A stretch of 64,000 nt of DNA from Cristatella mucedo (GCA_009760855.2 WPIO01000236.1:62001-126000), one strand, 5' to 3'; numbered from the stretch's first letter, positions 26,066-37,830 are shown. The notes: a model not told the origin generated them from the sequence alone. Program-made: numbers and translations.

Positions 26066-26436
26066 GAGTGCTGCACCATGTTTAAAGCATTTCGCACGTA
26101 AATAACACGTTTCGCACGAGTTCGGAGCAGATCGCGGAATATCTAGAAACTTCAAATCTGCATGTCGGAGCGTGGGCTGACTGGCAGCAGAGTGCTGCAC
26201 CATGTTTAAAGCATTTCGCACGTAAATAACACGTTTCGCACGAGTTCGCAGCAGATCGCGGAATATGTAGAAACTTCAAATCTGCATGTCGGAGCGTGCG
26301 CTGACTGGCAGCAGAGTGCTGCACCATGTTTAAAGCATTTCGCACGTAAATAACACGTTTCGCACGAGTTCGCAGCAGATCGCGGAATATGTAGAAACTT
26401 CAAATCTGCATGTCGGAGCGTGGGCTGACTGGCAGC

Positions 26437-27180
26437 AGAGTGCTGCACCATGTTTAAAGCATTTCGCACGTAAATAACACGTTCGCACAAGTTCGCATCA
26501 GATGGCGGATTATGTAGAAACGTAGAATCTGCATTTCGGAGCGTGTGCTGACTGCCAGCAGAGTGCTGCACCATGTTTAAAGCATTTCGCACGTAAATAA
26601 CACGTTTCGCACAAGTTCGCATCAGATCGCGGAATATGTAGAAACGTATATTCTGCATTTCGGAGCGTGCGCTGACTGACAGCAGAGTGCTGCACCATGT
26701 TTAAAGCATTTCGCACGTAAATAACACGTTTCGCACAAGTTCGCACCAGATCGCGGAATATGTAGAAACTTTAAATCTGCATGTCGGAGCGTGCACTGAC
26801 TGGCAGCAGAGTGCTGCACCATGTTTAAAGCATTTCGCACGTAAATAACACGTTTCGCAAGAGTTCGGAGCAGATCGCGGAATGTCTAGAAACTTCCAAT
26901 CTGCCTGTCGGAGCGTGTGCTGACTTGCAGCAGAGTGCTGCACCATGTTTAATGCATTTCGCACGTAAATAACACGTTTCGCACGAGTTTGCAGCAGATC
27001 GCGGAAGATGTAGAAACTTCAAATCTGCATGTCGGAGCGTGCCCTGACATGCAGCAGAGTGCTGCACCATGTTTAAAGCATTTCGCACGTTAATAACACG
27101 TTTCGCACGAGTTCGCAGCAGATCGCGGAATATGTAGAAACTTTAAATCTGCATGTCGGAGCGTGTGCTGACTGGCAGCA
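26437..27180. repeat. Ordered block copy (A'', A, B, C, D, E)
   Basis: A'' with gatggcggattatg and cgtagaatctg starts near 26437, has lost one t (cacgttcgc) and is followed by a full A (26561, cgtatattctg), B (26685), C (26809, TCTAGA at 26885), D (26933, ggaagatg) and E (27057, cacgttaataac). Both A forms occur side by side here, while other copies have only one. Confidence 0.9.
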
Positions 27181-30100
27181 GAGTGCTGCACCATGTTTAA
27201 AGCATTTCGCACGTAAATAACACGTTTCGCACGAGTTCGCAGCAGATCGCGGAATATGTAGAAACTTCAAATCTGCATGTCGGAGCGTGCGCTGACTGGC
27301 AGCAGAGTGCTGCACCATGTTTAAAGCATTTCGCACGTAAATAACACGTTTCGCACGAGTTCGCACCAGATCGCGGAATATGTAGAAACTTCAAACTGCA
27401 TTTCGGAGCGTGCGCTGACTGGCAGCAGAGTGCTGCACCATGTTTAAAGCATTTCGCACGTAAATAACACGTTTCGCACGAGTTCGGAGCAGATCGCGGA
27501 ATATCTAGAAACTTCAAATCTGCATGTCGGAGCGTGAGCTGACTGGCAGCAGAGTGCTGCACCATGTTTAAAGCATTTCGCACGTAAATAACACGTTTCG
27601 CACGAGTTCGGAGCAGATCGCGGAATATCTAGAAACTTCAAATCTGCATGTCGGAGCGTGCGCTGACTGGCAGCAGAGTGCTGCACCATGTTTAAAGCAT
27701 TTCGCACGTAAATAACACGTTTCGCACAAGTTCGCATCAGATCGCGGAATATGTAGAAACTTCAAATCTGCATGTCGGAGCGTGCGCTGACTGGCAGCAG
27801 AGTGCTGCACCATGTTTAAAGCATTTCGCACGTAAATAACACGTTTCGCAAGAGTTCGCATCAGATCGCGGAATATGTAGAAAACTTCAAATCTGCATGT
27901 CGGAGCGTGGGCTGACTGGCAGCAGAGTGCTGCACCATGTTTAAAGCATTTCGCACGTAAATAACACGTTTCGCACGAGTTCGCAGCAGATCGCGGAATA
28001 TGTAGAAACTTCAAATCTGCATGTCGGAGCGTGCGCTGACTGGCAGCAGAGTGCTGCACCATGTTTAAAGCATTTCGCACGTAAATAACACGTTTCGCAC
28101 AAGTTCGCAGCAGATCGCGGAATATGTAGAAACTTCAAATCTGCATGTCGGAGCGTGTGCTTGCTCGCAGCAGAGTGCTGCACCTTGTTTAAAGCATTTC
28201 GCACGTAAACAACACGTTTCGCTCCAGTTCGCAGCAGATCGCGGAATATGTAGAAACTTCAAATCTGCATTTCGGAGCGTGCGCTGACTGGCAGCAGAGT
28301 GCTGCACCATGTTTAAAGCATTTCGCACGTAAATAACACGTTTCGCACAAGTTCGCAGCAGATCGCGGAATATGTAGAAACTTTAAATCTGCATGTCGGA
28401 GCGTGCGCTGACTGGCAGCAGAGTGCTGCACCATGTTTAAAGCATTTCGCACGTAAATAACACGTTTCGCACAAGAGTTCGCATCAGATCGCGGAATATG
28501 TAGAAACTTCAAATCTGCATGTCGGAGCGTGTGCTGACTTGCAGCAGAGTGCTGCACCATGTTTAAAGCATTTCGCACGTAAATAACACGTTTCGCACGA
28601 GTTCGCACCAGATCGCGGAATATGTAGAAACTTCAAATCTGCATGTCGGAGCGTGCGCTGACTGGCAGCAGAGTGCTGCACCATGTTTAAAGCATTTCGC
28701 ACGTAAATAACACGTTTCGCACGAGTTCGCAGCAGATCGCGGAATATGTAGAAACTTTAAATCTGCATGTCGGAGCGTGCGCTGACTGGCAGCAGAGTGC
28801 TGCACCATGTTTAAAGCATTTCGCACGTAAATAACACGTTTCGCACGAGTTCGCACCAGATCGCGGAATATGTAGAAACTTCAAATCTGCATGTCGGAGC
28901 GTGGGCTGACTGGCAGCAGAGTGCTGCACCATGTTTAAAGCATTTCGCACGTAAATAACACGTTTCGCACGAGTTCGCACCAGATCGCGGAATATGTAGA
29001 AACTTCAAATCTGCATGTCGGAGCGTGCGCTGACTGGCAGCAGAGTGCTGCACCATGTTTAAAGCATTTTCGCACGTAAATAACACGTTTCGCACGAGTT
29101 CGCAGCAGATCGCGGAATATGTAGAAACTTCAAATCTGCATGTCGGAGCGTGCGCTGACTGGCAGCAGAGTGCTGCACCATGTTTAAAGCATTTCGCACG
29201 TAAATAACACGTTTCGCACGAGTTCGGAGCAGTTCGCGGAATATGTAGAAACTTCAAATCTGCATGTCGGAGCGTGCGCTGACTGGCAGCAGAGTGCTGC
29301 ACCATGTTTAAAGCATTTCGCACGTAAATAACACGTTTCGCACGAGTTCGCAGCAGATCGCGGAATATGTAGAAACTTCAAATCTGCATGTCGGAGCGTG
29401 CGCTGACTGGCAGCAGAGTGCTGCACCATGTTTAAAGCATTTCGCACGTAAATAACACGTTTCGCACAAGTTCGCAGCAGATCGCGGAATATGTAGAAAC
29501 TTCAAATCTGCATGTCGGAGCGTGCGCTGACTGGCAGCAGAGTGCTGCACCATGTTTAAAGCATTTCGCACGTAAATAACACGTTTCGCACACAAGTTCG
29601 CACCAGATCGCGGAATATGTAGAAACTTTAAATCTGCATGTCGGAGCGTGCGCTGACTGGCAGCAGAGTGCTGCACCATGTTTAAAGCATTTCGCACGTA
29701 AATAACACGTTTCGCAAGAGTTCGGAGCAGATCGCGGAATATGTAGAAACTTCAAATCTGCATTTCGGAGCGTGTGCTGACTTGCAGCAGAGTGCTGCAC
29801 CATGTTTAAAGCATTTCGCACGTAAATAACACGTTTCGCACGAGTTCGCAGCAGATCGCGGAATATGTAGAAACTTCAAATCTGCATGTCGGAGCGTGTG
29901 CTGACTGGCAGCAGAGTGCTGCACCATGTTTAAAGCATTTCGCACGTAAATAACACGTTTCGCACGAGTTCGCAGCAGATCGCGGAATATGTAGAAACTT
30001 CAAATCTGCATGTCGGAGCGTGAGCTGACTGGCAGCAGAGTGCTGCACCATGTTTAAAGCATTTCGCACGTAAATAACACGTTTCGCACGAGTTCGCATC

Positions 30101-32020
30101 AGATCGCGGAATATGTAGAAACTTCAAATCTGCATTTCGGAGCGTGGGCTGACTGGCAGCAGAGTGCTGCACCATGTTTAAAGCATTTCGCACGTAAATA
30201 ACACGTTTCGCACAAGTTCGCATCAGATCGCGGAATATGTAGAAACTTCAAATCTGCATTTCGGAGCGTGCGCTGACTGGCAGCAGAGTGCTGCACCATG
30301 TTTAAAGCATTTCGCACGTAAATAACACGTTTCGCACGAGTTCGCAGCAGATCGCGGAATATGTAGAAACTTCAAATCTGCATGTCGGAGCGTGCGCTGA
30401 CTGGCAGCAGAGTGCTGCACCATGTTTAAAGCATTTCGCACGTAAATAACACGTTTCGCACGAGTTCGCAGCAGATCGCGGAATATGTAGAAACTTTAAA
30501 TCTGCATGTCGGAGCGTGCGCTGACTGACAGCAGAGTGCTGCACCATGTTTAAAGCATTTCGCACGTAAATAACACGTTTCGCACGAGTTTGCAGCAGAT
30601 CGCGGAATATGTAGAAACTTCAAATCTGCATGTCGGAGCGTGCGCTGACTGGCAGCAGAGTGCTGCACCATGTTTAAAGCATTTCGCACGTAAATAACAC
30701 GTTTCGCACAAGTTCGGCAGCAGATCGCGGAATATGTAGAAACTTCAAATCTGCATTTCGGAGCGTGGGCTGACTGGCAGCAGAGTGCTGCACCATGTTT
30801 AAAGCATTTCGCACGTAAATAACACGTTTCGCACAAGTTCGCAGCAGATCGCGGAATGTGTAGAAACTTCAAATCTGCATGTCGGAGCGTGAGCTGACTG
30901 GCAGCAGAGTGCTGCACCATGTTTAAAGCATTTCGCACGTAAATAACACGTTTCGCACGAGTTCGCACCAGATCGCGGAATATGTAGAAACTTCAAATCT
31001 GCATGTCGGAGCGTGGGCTGACTGGCAGCAGAGTGCTGCACCATGTTTAAAGCATTTCGCACGTAAATAACACGTTTCGCACAAGTTCGCATCAGATCGC
31101 GGAATATGTAGAAACTTCAAATCTGCATGTCGGAGCGTGCGCTGACTTGCAGCAGAGTGCTGCACCATGTTTAAAGCATTTCGCACGTAAATAAACACGT
31201 TTCGCACGAGTTCGCATCAGATCGCGGAATATGTAGAAACTTTAAATCTGCATGTCGGAGCGTGCGCTGACTGGCAGCAGAGTGCTGCACCATGTTTAAA
31301 GCATTTCGCACGTAAATAACACGTTTCGCACAAGTGCGCACCAGATCGCGGAATATGTAGAAACTTCAAATCTGCATGTCGGAGCGTGGGCTGACTGGCA
31401 GCAGAGTGCTGCACCATGTTTAAAGCATTTCGCACGTAAATAACACGTTTCGCACGAGTTCGCAGCAGATCGCGGAATATGTAGAAACTTCAAATCTGCA
31501 TTTCGGAGCGTGAGCTGACTGGCAGCAGAGTGCTGCACCATGTTTAAAGCATTTCGCACGTAAATAACACGTTTCGCACAAGTTCGCAGCAGATCGCGGA
31601 ATATGTAGAAACTTTAAATCTGCATGTCGGAGCGTGCCCTGACTGGCAGCAGAGTGCTGCACCATGTTTAAAGCATTTCGCACGTAAATAACACGTTTCG
31701 CACAAGTTCGCATCAGATCGCGGAATATGTAGAAACTTCAAATCTGCATGTCGGAGCGTGCGCTGACTGGCAGCAGAGTGCTGCACCATGTTTAAAGCAT
31801 TTAGCACGTAAATAACACGTTTCGCACAAGTTCGCACCAGATCGCGGAATATGTAGAAACTTGAAATCTGCATGTCGGAGCGTGCACTGACTGGCAGCAG
31901 AGTGCTGCACCATGTTTAAAGCATTTCGCACGTAAATAACACGTTTCGCACAAGTTCGCATCAGATCGCGGAATATGTAGAAACTTCAAATCTGCATTTC
32001 GGAGCGTGCGCTGACTGGCA

Positions 32021-32345
32021 GGCATGAGTGCTGCACCATTTTTAAAGCAGTTAGACACGTACAATAACACGTTTCGCACGAGGGCGCACCATGATCGCCG
32101 CATATGTTAGAAACTTTAAATCTGCATGTTCGGAGAGATAAGATGATGGCAGGCCAGAGTGGAGGGACGGACCATGTGTGAAGCATTTCGCACATAAATA
32201 ACACGTTTCGCAAGAGTTCGGAGCAGATCGCGGAATGTCTAGAAACTTCCAATCTGCCTGTCGGAGCGTGTGCTGACGTGCAGCAGAGTGCTGCACCATG
32301 TTTAATGCATTTCGCACGTAAATAAGAGAGTGCTGGACCATGTTT
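32021..32345. repeat. Indel-rich patch with partial monomers
   Basis: About 2.5 units with scattered gains and losses. C is readable (gcaagagttcggagcag, TCTAGA at 32238, cttccaatctgcctg) and D begins twice: tttaatgcatttcgcacgt near 32301 is cut short at aaataa and restarts at agagtgctgg, then tttaatgcattt again near 32345. Flanks on both sides are regular. Confidence 0.8.
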
Positions 32346-32576
32346 TAATGCATTTCGCACGTAAATAACACGTTTCGCACGAGTTTGCAGCAGATCGCGG
32401 AATATGTAGAAACTTCAAATCTGCATGTCGGAGCGTGCCCTGACATGCAGCAGAGTGCTGCACCATGTTTAAAGCATTTCGCACGTAAATAACACGTTTC
32501 GCACGAGTTCGCAGCAGATCGCGGAATATGTAGAAACTTCAAATCTGCATTTCGGAGCGTGCGCTGACTGGCAGCA

Positions 32577-33072
32577 GAGTGCTGCACCATGTTTAAAGCA
32601 TTTCGCACGTAAATAACACGTTTCGCACAAGTTCGCATCAGATCGCGGAATATGTAGAAACGTATATTCTGCATTTCGGAGCGTGCGCTGACTGGCAGCA
32701 GAGTGCTGCACCATGTTTAAAGCATTTCGCACGTAAATAACACGTTTCGCACAAGTTCGCACCAGATCGCGGAATATGTAGAAACTTTAAATCTGCATGT
32801 CGGAGCGTGCACTGACTGGCAGCAGAGTGCTGCACCATGTTTAAAGCATTTCGCACGTAAATAACACGTTTCGCAAGAGTTCGGAGCAGATCGCGGAATA
32901 TCTAGAAACTTCCAATCTGCATGTCGGAGCGTGTGCTGACTTGCAGCAGAGTGCTGCACCATGTTTAAAGCATTTCGCACGTAAATAACACGTTTCGCAC
33001 GAGTTCGCACCAGATCGCGGAATGTGTAGAAACTTCAAATCTGCATGTCGGAGCGTGCCCTGACTGGCAGCA
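32577..33072. repeat. Ordered block copy (A, B, C-like, D-like)
   Basis: A (cgtatattctg) starts at 32577, B at 32701, C-like at 32825 (gcaagagttcggagcag, TCTAGA at 32901, cttccaatctgcatg) and a D-position unit at 32949 that has lost tttaatg and gagtttgcag but keeps gtgccctgac. Confidence 0.85.
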
Positions 33073-34688
33073 GAGTGCTGCACCATGTTTAAAGCATTTC
33101 GCACGTAAATAACACGTTTCGCACAAGTTCGCAGCAGATCGCGGAATATGTAGAAACTTTAAATCTGCATGTCGGAGCGTGGGCTGACTGGCAGCAGAGT
33201 GCTGCACCATGTTTGAAAGCATTTCGCACGTAAATAACACGTTTCGCACAAGTTCGCAGCAGATCGCGGAATATGTAGAAACTTCAAATCTGCATTTCGG
33301 AGCGTGTGCTGACTGGCAGCAGAGTGCTGCACCATGTTTAAAGCATTTCGCACGTAAATAACACGTTTCGCACAAGTTCGCATCAGATCGCGGAATATGT
33401 AGAAACTTCAAATCTGCATTTCGGAGCGTGTGCTGACTGCCAGCAGAGTGCTGCACCATGTTTAAAGCATTTCGCACGTAAATAACACGTTTCGCACAAG
33501 TTCGCAGCAGATCGCGGAATATGTAGAAAGAAACTTTAAATCTGCATGTCGGAGCGTGCGCTGACTGGCAGCAGAGTGCTGCACCATGTTTAAAGCATTT
33601 CGCACGTAAATAACACGTTTCGCACGAGTTCGCAGCAGATCGCGGAATATGTAGAAACTTTAAATCTGCATGTCGGAGCGTGTGCTGACGGGCAGCAGAG
33701 TCCTGCACCATGTTTAAAGCATTTCGCACGTAAATAACACGTTTCGCACGAGTTCGCACCAGATCGCGGAATATGTAGAAACTTCAAATCTGCATGTCGG
33801 AGCGTGGGCTGACTGGCAGCAGAGTGCTGCACCATGTTTAAAGCATTTCGCACGTAAATAACACGTTTCGCACGAGTTCGCACCAGATCGCGGAATATGT
33901 AGAAACTTCAAATCTGCATGTCGGAGCGTGGGCTGACTGGCAGCAGAGTGCTGCACCATGTTTAAAGCATTTCGCACGTAAATAACACGTTTCGCACAAG
34001 TTCGCATCAGATCGCGGAATATGTAGAAACTTCAAATCTGCATGTCGGAGCGTGGGCTGACTGGCAGCAGAGTGCTGCACCATGTTTAAAGCATTTCGCA
34101 CGTAAATAACACGTTTCGCACAAGTTCGCATCAGATCGCGGAATATGTAGAAACTTCAAATCTGCATTTCGGAGCGTGCGCTGACTGCAGCAGAGTGCTG
34201 CACCATGTTTAAAGCATTTCGCACGTAAATAACACGTTTCGCACAAGTTCGCAGCAGATCGCGGAATATGTAGAAACTTTAAATCTGCATGTCGGAGCGT
34301 GCACTGACTGGCAGCAGAGTGCTGCACCATGTTTAAAGCATTTCGCACGTAAATAACACGTTTCGCAAGAGTTCGGAGCAGATCGCGGAATGTCTAGAAA
34401 CTTCCAATCTGCCTGTCGGAGCGTGTGCTGACTTGCAGCAGAGTGCTGCACCATGTTTAAAGCATTTCGCACGTAAATAACACGTTTCGCACGAGTTCGC
34501 AGCAGATCGCGGAATATGTAGAAACTTCAAATCTGCATGTCGGAGCGTGCGCTGACATGCAGCAGAGTGCTGCACCATGTTTAAAGCATTTCGCACGTAA
34601 ATAACACGTTTCGCACGAGTTCGCAGCAGATCGCGGAATATGTAGAAACTTCAAATCTGCATGTCGGAGCGTGGGCTGACTGGCAGCA

Positions 34689-35184
34689 GAGTGCTGCACC
34701 ATGTTTAAAGCATTTCGCACGTAAATAACACGTTTCGCACAAGTTCGCACCAGATCGCGGAATATGTAGAAACGAATATTCTGCATTTCGGAGCGTGAGC
34801 TGACTGACAGCAGAGTGCTGCACCATGTTTAAAGCATTTCGCACGTAAATAACACGTTTCGCACAAGTTCGCACCAGATCGCGGAATATGTAGAAACTTT
34901 AAATCTGCATGTCGGAGCGTGCACTGACTGGCAGCAGAGTGCTGCACCATGTTTTAAGCATTTCGCACGTAAATAACACGTTTCGCAAGAGTTCGGAGCA
35001 GATCGCGGAATGTCTAGAAACTTCCAATCTGCCTGTCGGAGCGTGTGCTGACTTGCAGCAGAGTGCTGCACCATGTTTAAAGCATTTCGCACGTAAATAA
35101 CACGTTTCGCACGAGTTCGCACCAGATCGCGGAATATGTAGAAACTTCAAATCTGCATGTCGGAGCGTGCCCTGACTGGCAGCA
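34689..35184. repeat. Ordered block copy (A, B, C, D-like)
   Basis: A starts at 34689 with cgaatattctg, gagctgactgacagc and caccag. B starts at 34813. C starts at 34937 with gttttaagc, gcaagagttcggagcag, TCTAGA at 35013 and cttccaatctgcctg. The D-position unit at 35061 keeps only gtgccctgac. A further C (TCTAGA at 34393) lies exactly five monomers (620 bp) upstream. Confidence 0.87.
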
Positions 35185-35719
35185 GAGTGCTGCACCATGT
35201 TTAAAGCATTTCGCACGTAAATAACACGTTTCGCACAAGTTCGCAGCAGATCGCGGAATATGTAGAAACTTCAAATCTGCATTTCGGAGCGTGCGCTGAC
35301 TGGCAGCAGAGTGCTGCACCATGTTTAAAGCATTTCGCACGTAAATAACACGTTTCGCACAAGTTCGGAGCAGATCGCGGATTATGTAGACTTCAAATCT
35401 GCATTTCGGAGCGTGTGCTGACTGGCAGCAGAGTGCTGCACCATGTTTAAAGCATTTCGCACGTAAATAACACGTTTCGCACAAGTTCGCAGCAGATCGC
35501 GGAATATGTAGAAACTTCAAATCTGCATTTCGGAGCGTGTGCTGACTGGCAGCAGAGTGCTGCACCATGTTTAAAGCATTTCGCACGTAAATAACACGTT
35601 TCGCACAAGTTCGCATCAGATCGCGGAATATGTAGAAACTTTAAATCTGCATGTCGGAGCGTGCACTGACTGGCAGCAGAGTGCTGCACCATGTTAAAGC
35701 ATTTCGCACGTAAATAACA

Positions 35720-35735
35720 CGTTTCGCGAGTGCTG
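35720..35735. repeat. 74-bp deletion at the edge of the disrupted region
   Basis: cacgtttcgc (monomer 41-50) is joined directly to gagtgctgc (monomer 1), so positions 51-124 are missing. Sequence quality falls soon after this point. Confidence 0.8.
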
Positions 35736-35839
35736 CACCATGTTTAAAGCATTTCGCACGTAAATAACACGTTTGGCCCGAGTTCGCAGCAGATCGCGGA
35801 ATATGTAGAAACTTTAAATCTGCATGTCGGAGCGTGAGC

Positions 35840-37830
35840 GACTTCGTCGCAGCAGATTGCTGAATATGTAGAAACTTTCAAATCTGCATTGCGGAGCTCT
35901 GGGCTGGCGGCGAAGCCGTGTGCCTTGCAACCATATTTTAAGCCAGATCCGACGTAAATTAACACGATTCCGCACAAGTTCGCAGGCAGATCGCGGAATT
36001 GATCACGTATAATCTTCATTTCGGAGCGTGCATCTGACTGACACACCGAGTGCTGCACCATGTTTAAAGCTCATTTAGCACGTTAAGAACCCGACATTGG
36101 CCACCGAGTTCCGTCATCAGACATCGCGGACTATTTCGAAACGTATATTCTGATTTCGATGCGTCGAGCTCGGCTGGCAACCAAAGTGCTGCGACCACGT
36201 TTTAAGCATATGGAACGTAAAAAAATACAGTTCGCCCAAGTCGCACCAGATCGCGGCATACTTTAGCCACCTTTAAATCTGCATGTAAAAGCGTGCCATC
36301 TGACCGGCATTCAGAGTGCTGCATCAGTGTTCTAAACTCATTTTCCGCACCAGTAACTAACTCCGTTACTGCAGAGCTTTCGGAGGTCAGATCGGCGAAA
36401 AATTGCCCTAGAAAACTTCCAATCTGCCTGTCGTACCCTGTGGTGAACTTGATCAGATGCTGCTGCACCATGTTAATGCATTTCGCACGTTAACATGACA
36501 CGTGTCGCACGAGTTCGGAGCAGATGCGCGGAATATGTAGAACCCTTGACATCTGCGGTCGGAGCGTGCCCGCACATGCAGCAGAGTGCAATCATCGGTT
36601 TCCTAATAGCATTTCGAACGGTAGTAATCACGATTTGGCACGAGTTCTCCGCATCAGATTGCTGAATATTGGAAACTTTACAATCTGCATTTCGGATCGT
36701 GCGCTTGCTGGCAAGCTAAGTGCTCGCACCACTGTTCAAAGCATTATCGCACGTAAATAACACCGTTTTTGCACTAGTTCGCACCACATTTTCTGGAATA
36801 TGCTACAAACTTTAAACTCTGCATGTCGTATCCTGTGGCCGACTGGGCGCAGATTGCTGGCACCATGTTTAAGCAATTCGTCCTCTAAACCACTTTTTCG
36901 TCGCACAAATGCTTCCCTCTAGACTCGCCGTGCGGCAGTACCTCGACAACTTCTCCTACTCTGCATTCTCTGAGCGCTGCACCAGACCGGCCTCGCACCT
37001 AGCGCCCAACATGTTTATACGCATTTCGCACGTCAAATAACACGTTTCGCCAAGGTCTCGGACATATCGCGGCGTACGAGAAACTTCCCATCTGCCTGTC
37101 GGAGCGTGTCACTGTAATTGCAGCAGACTGTCTGCACCATGTTTAATGCATTTTCGCCCACGTAAATAACACGTTTCGTCACGCGTTTGGATGCCAGATT
37201 GCGGAATGTCTAGAAACTTCCAATTCCGGTCCTGTTCGGCGCGCCGTCCCCCTGCCTTTGCCGGCATACGTGCTGCCCATGTTTTAATGTATTTCGCACG
37301 TTCATAACATCGATGCGCAACTATTTTGCAGCAGTTGCGGAAGATGTCAGAAAACTAATAATCTGCATTCTCTGAGTGCGTTCGCCCTGCTGGCAGCAAA
37401 GTGCTGCACCATGTTTCACCATATCGAACGTAAATAACACGGTCTTCCTCCACTCAAGTTTGCAGGCAGATCGCGGAATATGGAGAAACTTCAATTCTTC
37501 ATGTTACGAGCGATAACGCTCCGACTTGACAGCAGAGTGCTGCGCCCATGTTTAAGCATTCTTCGCACGTAAATAACACGTTTTCGCACCAGTTTGAAGC
37601 AGCATCGCGGAATATCTAGTCAACTTCTCCACTGCCTGTCGGAGCGTGTTCTGGACTTGTCAGCAGAGTGTGCTGCACCATGTTTTAGAAGCATTTCGCA
37701 CGTAAATAACACCGTTTCGCACGAGTCGGCAGCAAGAATCGCGGAATATGTAGAAACTTCAAATCTGCATCCGTCGGAGCGTGCCCTGGACAGTGCAGCC
37801 GAGTGCCATGTTCACCATAGTTAACAGATT
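35840..37830. repeat. Heavily disrupted array
   Basis: About 16 monomers with single-base insertions, losses and some substitutions every few bases. Anchors such as gtgctgcacc, catttcgcacg, cagatcgcgg and atctgcat recur near the 124-bp period. Type signatures survive: cgtatattctg near 36142, cttccaatctgcctg near 36416 and tctagaaacttcc near 37207. I see no unrelated sequence and no gene. Confidence 0.85.
36060..36600. repeat. Ordered A-B-C-D block, legible in disrupted sequence
   Basis: In order: gaaacgtatattctg (A, about 36138), cgcaccagatcgcgg with ctttaaatctgcatg (B, about 36244-36285), cttccaatctgcctgtcg (C, about 36416), then catgttaatgcatttcgcacg features and gtgcccgcacatgcagc (D, about 36470-36585). 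The TCTAGA of C and tttaatg of D are damaged. The order equals that in the clean blocks. Confidence 0.75.

Larger units (their letters stand above)
11092..32020. repeat. Array segment 2, clean, with repeated ordered blocks
   Basis: About 169 monomers of high regularity. This holds nine or ten copies of the ordered A-B-C-D block described separately. XbaI sites (TCTAGA) that mark mostly C-like monomers lie at 11646, 12389, 13506, 14876, 15125, 15372, 15871, 19347, 20597, 21341, 22173, 22669, 24034, 24654, 25894, 26142, 26885, 27504 and 27628. Most intervals are close to multiples of 124. No gene is supported. Confidence 0.93.
32346..35690. repeat. Array segment 3, clean
   Basis: About 27 regular monomers with three ordered block copies (described below and around 34193-34439). 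XbaI sites are at 32901, 34393 and 35013. A four-base gaaa duplication occurs at about 33530. No gene is supported. Confidence 0.9.

Noticed and set aside
1-35690. CRISPR array
   Set aside because: Units are contiguous with no unique spacers, far longer than CRISPR repeats, and variation is at fixed positions in the unit.
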